From positions 3,782,001 to 3,846,000 of the forward strand of contig CAVNZM010000001.1 of assembly GCA_963693365.1 (NCBI GenBank): a DNA stretch of 64,000 bases, written 5' to 3'. Each line of letters starts with the position of its first letter. Position 1 is the stretch's first letter. A model generated the notes under the pieces. That model was not told the DNA's origin and made no database searches. It saw only the letters and a program-made list of their open reading frames with translations. Below are positions 60,552 through 64,000 of this stretch, piece by piece. The stretch is from Amoebidium appalachense. Lineage: Eukaryota > Ichthyosporea. A program made the translations under genes and the position numbers.

Positions 60552-61329
60552 ATTTTTTTTTCCTCCTCACACAGTAGCAGATGCACAACCCCTTCCTATT
60601 CGTGTTTCCGGTTAAACCCCCCTCCACCTCACTCCGTTAGGATAGCCTCTGGTGGTACTTAGCACCGTCCGGCTTTCCCCCTTAGACTTCTTTCTCCTCA
60701 TACAGCCCTCCCTCGGACTACGTGCCCATCCCCCCCCCCCCCCCCCCCCCTCCCTCCCTCCCCTCCCCCCTCCCCCCCCCTTCGCCGCCCAAAACCCTCT
60801 ACCTGAAAACCGCCCTCCCTCCCCCCTCACCTCCCACTCACCCACCCACACACCCCCCCCCCCAAAAAGGCAAGCCATTACACAACTTCCAAAGTTCTCA
60901 CTCTCTTGCGCCCTCATTCCCTCCCTCCACCTGTTCTTTCCCTCCCTAAACTCTCTCTCGCGCCCTCCCTCTCCCCTCCTTCCCCTCCCCCCCCCTCCCC
61001 CCCTCCCTGTCCCTCTCTCCTTCCCTCCCCTCTCCCCCCCTTCCCCCCCAAAAAATCTCGAACTGGTTTGAAGAACAAAATGGCCCCCAAACAAAGCCTC
61101 AGCATACCAACAGCAAAAGGTCGTGAAACTAACCGAAGCATGTGACAAGGCAGTGTGAGTTGGGGTGAAAGCACTGAGTCTGATAGCTATACCTACGCCT
61201 GTGTTTTTTGTGTCTGCATATGATCGTCACAGACGCACACACAAACGTTAACTAATAATTTCCTCTCGGCCGGGACCATCATACCTGTGGGTTTTTTGTA
61301 GCCGGCGGTTCAGCGGGTGAAGAAGCCAT
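56795..61329 (-). CDS. ankyrin-repeat protein with proline-rich C-terminal region (5 exons found, 3' end unresolved)
   Basis: Exons on the minus strand: 61329-61285, 59821-59626, 58573-58467, 58031-57944, 57051-56795; all GT-AG, with split codons joining cleanly. It starts MASSPAEPPATKNPQ, then has about four ankyrin repeats: DKLLEAIGAGKAQLVADALR (from 16), a divergent one with VMETLLLHGAAANVVD (about 50-78), GWSPLHWAAVFNHVPMVQLL (from 81, canonical), and ALDLATLKNNTEVKECLLAW (from 117). Residues 147-231 are Pro/Ser/Arg-rich (PTPTPRASIGGT, PPRKLKPPPVHPEIL). Ankyrin repeats bind proteins; no enzyme domain is seen. The last exon found ends in phase 0 before GTAGGC, so at least one more exon follows. 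The GATA exon at 55115-55006 needs a phase-1 entry, so a direct join is impossible without an intermediate exon. Confidence 0.78.
57055..57115 (+). repeat. short family R copy in the intron after ankyrin exon 4
   Basis: A G tract (57058-57075) followed by TTTAGAGTATGTTCGAAGTA, resembling the G tract plus TTTGAATGCGGAACACAGTA at 59052. Confidence 0.45.
57476..57720. repeat. two G homopolymers in the intron after ankyrin exon 4
   Basis: G runs at about 57477-57510 and 57662-57714 (53 bp). A short GGTTGGTC repeat lies between them. Confidence 0.9.
59061..59300 (+). repeat. longest copy of dispersed repeat family R (in an ankyrin-gene intron)
   Basis: It starts after a G tract (59052-59060) with TTTGAATGCGGAACACAGTA, then TACGCATACACGATGAGAAG, GGTGCAGGACACATGCAAAG, a CAGTATGCGTCATAAGCAGA block and CCCATCCTCAGGGAGGGCCC. 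Positions 59061-59199 correspond to 63475-63341 inverted at high identity. Beyond, GAGTTTCGACCCCTTAGC and CTTGGGTGGGTCAACCCGTC recall words at 55760 and 55920. Confidence 0.7.
60040..60285. repeat. (GT)n tracts in ankyrin intron 1
   Basis: GT runs at 60037-60083, 60090-60111 and 60204-60267, with G/GA-rich sequence between them. Confidence 0.9.
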
Positions 61330-62567
61330 GGCAAAAACCTACACCAGAGGGTGGCAGGGGTCTGGAGGAGGGAGGGAGGAAGCGGGGGTGGGTGGGGGTG
61401 GGATGTTAGACAATGCACGTGTGGGACACGGCGGGGAAGTGGGGGGGGGGGGGGGGGGGAGAGCGGGGGAGAGGGGGGGGGGGGGGAGCAGTGTGCCGAC
61501 ATTGGCATGGCAAGGTGATGCAGAAAGACAGAAACAAACGGATATGATGCACACTGCTATAAACAGGTCAGGGGATGGGGGGGGGGGGGGGGGGGGGGGG
61601 GAGGGAGGGAGGACGGGGGAGGGAGGGAGGGAGGGAGGGAGGGAGGGAGGGAGGGAGGGAGGGAGGGAGGGAGGGAGGGAGGGAGGGAGGGAGCGGGGTT
61701 TATGGCTAGGCTTGTGTGTGTGCATGTGTGTCACTGTGTGCCACTGTGTGTCTGTGTGCTTGTGTTTGTGCACGCACGTGTACACAAGTGTTTGCCTAGG
61801 TAACTTCGTGGAAAACTCTTGCAGGTGTGCCTCTTGTACTCGGGTACGTGTCTTTGCGTGTGTCGGTACTTTGCTTTGTGCGTAGGCGTGCGCGTTCAGA
61901 GAAGAGGGGCAGAAAAAAAGAATTAAGCTTAACGTCATGCCCGCACCAACCCGCCTCCTGTGCGTCCCCCCACATACTGCATGTGTGGCTCGTTCTGAAG
62001 AAGCAATCTTAGTCGCAACCTAAGACAAAAGGAGGACTGTCTTGCACTCTACCCACCTCCTAGCAGTGTGTAGTAGTGTGTCGTGCGATGTCAAGGTGTG
62101 TGTCGCCGCACATTGTGCCCGCTGGTGGCCTTCGTGGCCCGTATATGTCCGCGCAAAGTCACAAACTCGCACACACACTCTCTCTCTTGCCCTCTCTTGA
62201 CACCCCAACAACTACTTTATCTGTCCCGGAGCCAGACGTCGCGCACCTGCCTGTCGAGCCAAGTGACTGCCTGCAACTTGCAGGGTTGTGAATACCAGGG
62301 TTTGATATTTTGAAATTTGGTCATCAGTAACGTCATGCGTGTGATTACGAAAGGCTCGAGCTCAGATAGCTAACTAACACGTACTGGCGTATTGCCGCAC
62401 GTGCGACGTTATACATCTACTTGAGGCGGCAAAAAAAAAAAAAAAAAAAAAAAAAGAAAAGGGAGACACCGCCTCAGTAGGTGGTAGGATAGCTAACGAG
62501 TGGCATTGCAAGGTTTGAAGACAGAGCTGAGAGAGAGGGTGGGATACTTGTAGTTTTTTGTAGATAC

Positions 62568-62612
<45 letters not shown>

Positions 62613-62780
62613 CGTACGTGTGTTGTAGTTGTCTTGCTGGCACACGCGCAAGGAGGTGTGACACGCATAGCAAGCGGGCCCCACAATTGCCTGAGTCGTG
62701 TCACTGTGGCAGGCAGGCAGGCAGGCAGGCAGGCAGGCACGCACGCTCGCACCTGAGGAAGGGGGTTTGGGGTAGGAATA
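61330..62780. other. region upstream of the ankyrin gene, no gene recognised
   Basis: Includes G-rich tracts (61439-61490, 61577-61605), (GGGA)n at 61605-61693, an A tract at 62429-62455, (GA)n at 62572-62608 and (GGCA)n at 62706-62739. Confidence 0.6.
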
Positions 62781-62798
62781 TGCGGCACAGCTTGGGAG

Positions 62799-62888
62799 AT
62801 GGAAGAGCGACTGCGCGCAATAGCTGCCAGCGGCAAGACCCAGCTGGGTCTGCGCCGTAGCCGCAGTCTCGGCATACTGCCCCTCCTG
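62799..62888 (+). CDS. possible short coding exon
   Basis: An ATG at 62799 opens MEERLRAIAASGKTQLGL followed by RRSRSLGILPLL and reaches a good donor, CCT|GTACGTG, near 62889. The composition (Arg/Ser/Leu, no tract repeats) looks coding, unlike its surroundings, and it follows a plausible acceptor GGCACAG (62790). No family is recognised and the downstream exon could not be fixed. Confidence 0.3.
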
Positions 62889-63194
62889 TACGTGTCCGTG
62901 TGCGTGTGCCTGTGTGCTGGTGCCCTGTGTGTGCGCTTGCAGGTGCGCCCCTTTGTGTGCGTGTGCGTGTGTACGTGTTTGTGTGCGTGTTCGCATGTAC
63001 TGTGTGTGCGCTTTCCCCTTGGTGTGTACCGCCTCCCCCTTTTGCACTCCTCCCTCCCGCCCTTTCCCTCTTTTTCTCGCTCTGCATCGTGTTTGCAGGC
63101 TTGCTTGTACCCCCTTGTGCTTGCGCTGGTGTGAACGAGTTTATGCAAGCTCTGATGTATTCGTGTTCCGATTGTGTGTGATGAAGAGAGTGGG

Positions 63195-64000
63195 TGATTG
63201 TTGGGGGGGGGGGGGGGGGAGGGGGGGGGAAAGGGGGGTTACGTGTTTTTGTGGGCACCATGTTTTTGTCTATGTAGTCTCCTCTTCCTGTCCAGCTTGG
63301 CCCCTTCCACGCCTACCAACCTCCCCCCCCCCCTCCCTCCCTGAGGATGGGCTCTGCTTATGACGCATACTGTGCGCATGGCTGATGCTGCATACTTGAA
63401 TGTTTGCCTTTGCATGTGTCCTGCACCATGCTTCTCATCGTGTATGCGTACTTCGTACTGTGTTCCGCATTCAAACCCCCCTCCCCCCCCCCCCCCCCCT
63501 CCCTGGCCAACCGCCGCCCGCCACCCTCCTTGTGTCTGCCTTTGGCCCTCCCCACGTGACGTTTCCCCGCCCTGCCACCTTGCCTTGTGCCGACACTGTG
63601 TCCTAAGGGTTTTTCTCACCCCTCACTACTTCACCCCCCCACCCCCCCACCCCCCCACCCCCACCCCACAACATTTTTTCACAATCACACGTGCTCCGTT
63701 TTATTTGAATCTTGTTCAAAAAACTCTCTGTCCGATCTTCATGTTTTTCTTTTTTTACTTTGCCAAGCATCCTACCCCTTTCTCCTCCCTTGCCCATCTG
63801 AACATCAGGTGCAACTTTCATTCATGGCACCAGCAGGGCTGTACGTAGTGAGAGTGAAATACACCTGTGTCTGCATACATAACCACACTTCCCGGGTTCC
63901 CACTGCATGTGTGCACCCAAACCTATACACACGTGCACTTACACACATATACATACCTCACAGACACTCACACACACTCACACTCACACACACCACAAAC
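63195..64000. other. window end: low-complexity DNA and a repeat, no gene recognised
   Basis: G tract at 63202-63230, family R copy at 63341-63475, C-rich tract to 63501, then pyrimidine-rich and CA-rich sequence to the end. Confidence 0.6.
63341..63475 (-). repeat. copy of dispersed repeat family R
   Basis: CTGAGGATGGGCTCTGCTTA, TGACGCATACTGTGCGCATG, TGCACCATGCTTCTCATCGT and TTCCGCATTCAAA match 59061-59199 inverted, with only occasional differences. It runs directly into a C tract. Confidence 0.75.

Overview
The window is nuclear DNA of a eukaryote, very probably a unicellular opisthokont. Genes have many GT-AG introns, several of them over 1 kb. The recognisable proteins are a heterotrimeric G-protein alpha subunit, a Hippo/MST kinase with a C-terminal SARAH domain, an ankyrin protein, a GATA-finger exon and a Zn-cluster-like regulator. 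A holozoan protist of ichthyosporean type fits best (inference); no ribosomal or organellar marker settles it. The DNA is extremely rich in (CA)n/(GT)n, (GA)n and long G or C homopolymers. Almost all long open frames made of Thr-His, Cys-Val, Arg-Glu or Pro runs are artefacts of these tracts.

Layout. 1-921 (+): the last two exons of a Thr/Pro-rich protein with a hydrophobic, GPI-signal-like C-terminus. 922-12169: repeats and transposons, including a Mutator-like non-autonomous element (3884-5591, 9-bp target duplication) that contains a LINE tail, and a hAT-like element (5617-6461, 8-bp target duplication). 12170-19537 (+): a nine-exon G-alpha gene of 359 codons. 23851-24666 (-): a 271-residue protein with two identical-spacing four-cysteine blocks and an acidic tail. 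26321-28140: an antisense LINE 3' end, a second repeat unit and a minisatellite. 28938-38020 (-): a ten-exon Hippo/MST kinase of 496 codons.

38021-54440 is transposon-dominated. It holds a G/C-rich fold-back element (41533-41873), a LINE C-terminal fragment (41878-42321), a non-autonomous LTR retrotransposon with 1.25-kb LTRs and an initiator-tRNA-Met primer site (43217-47652), and a decayed APE-type LINE (about 49300-52930). 55006-61329 (-): a GATA zinc-finger terminal exon and a five-exon ankyrin/proline-rich gene that may be one transcription unit. 61330-64000: low-complexity DNA, one possible short exon and a copy of a dispersed repeat.

The host genes suggest signalling (G-alpha, Hippo kinase) and transcriptional control (Zn-cluster-like protein, GATA finger). 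They are not an operon and no joint pathway is implied. The most notable points are the expanded run of Thr-Met phospho-motifs in the Hippo kinase linker, the paired C-X2-C-X6-C-X6-C blocks, the G-alpha without Gly2, the newly delimited transposons, and a dispersed repeat family whose copies border G/C homopolymers.
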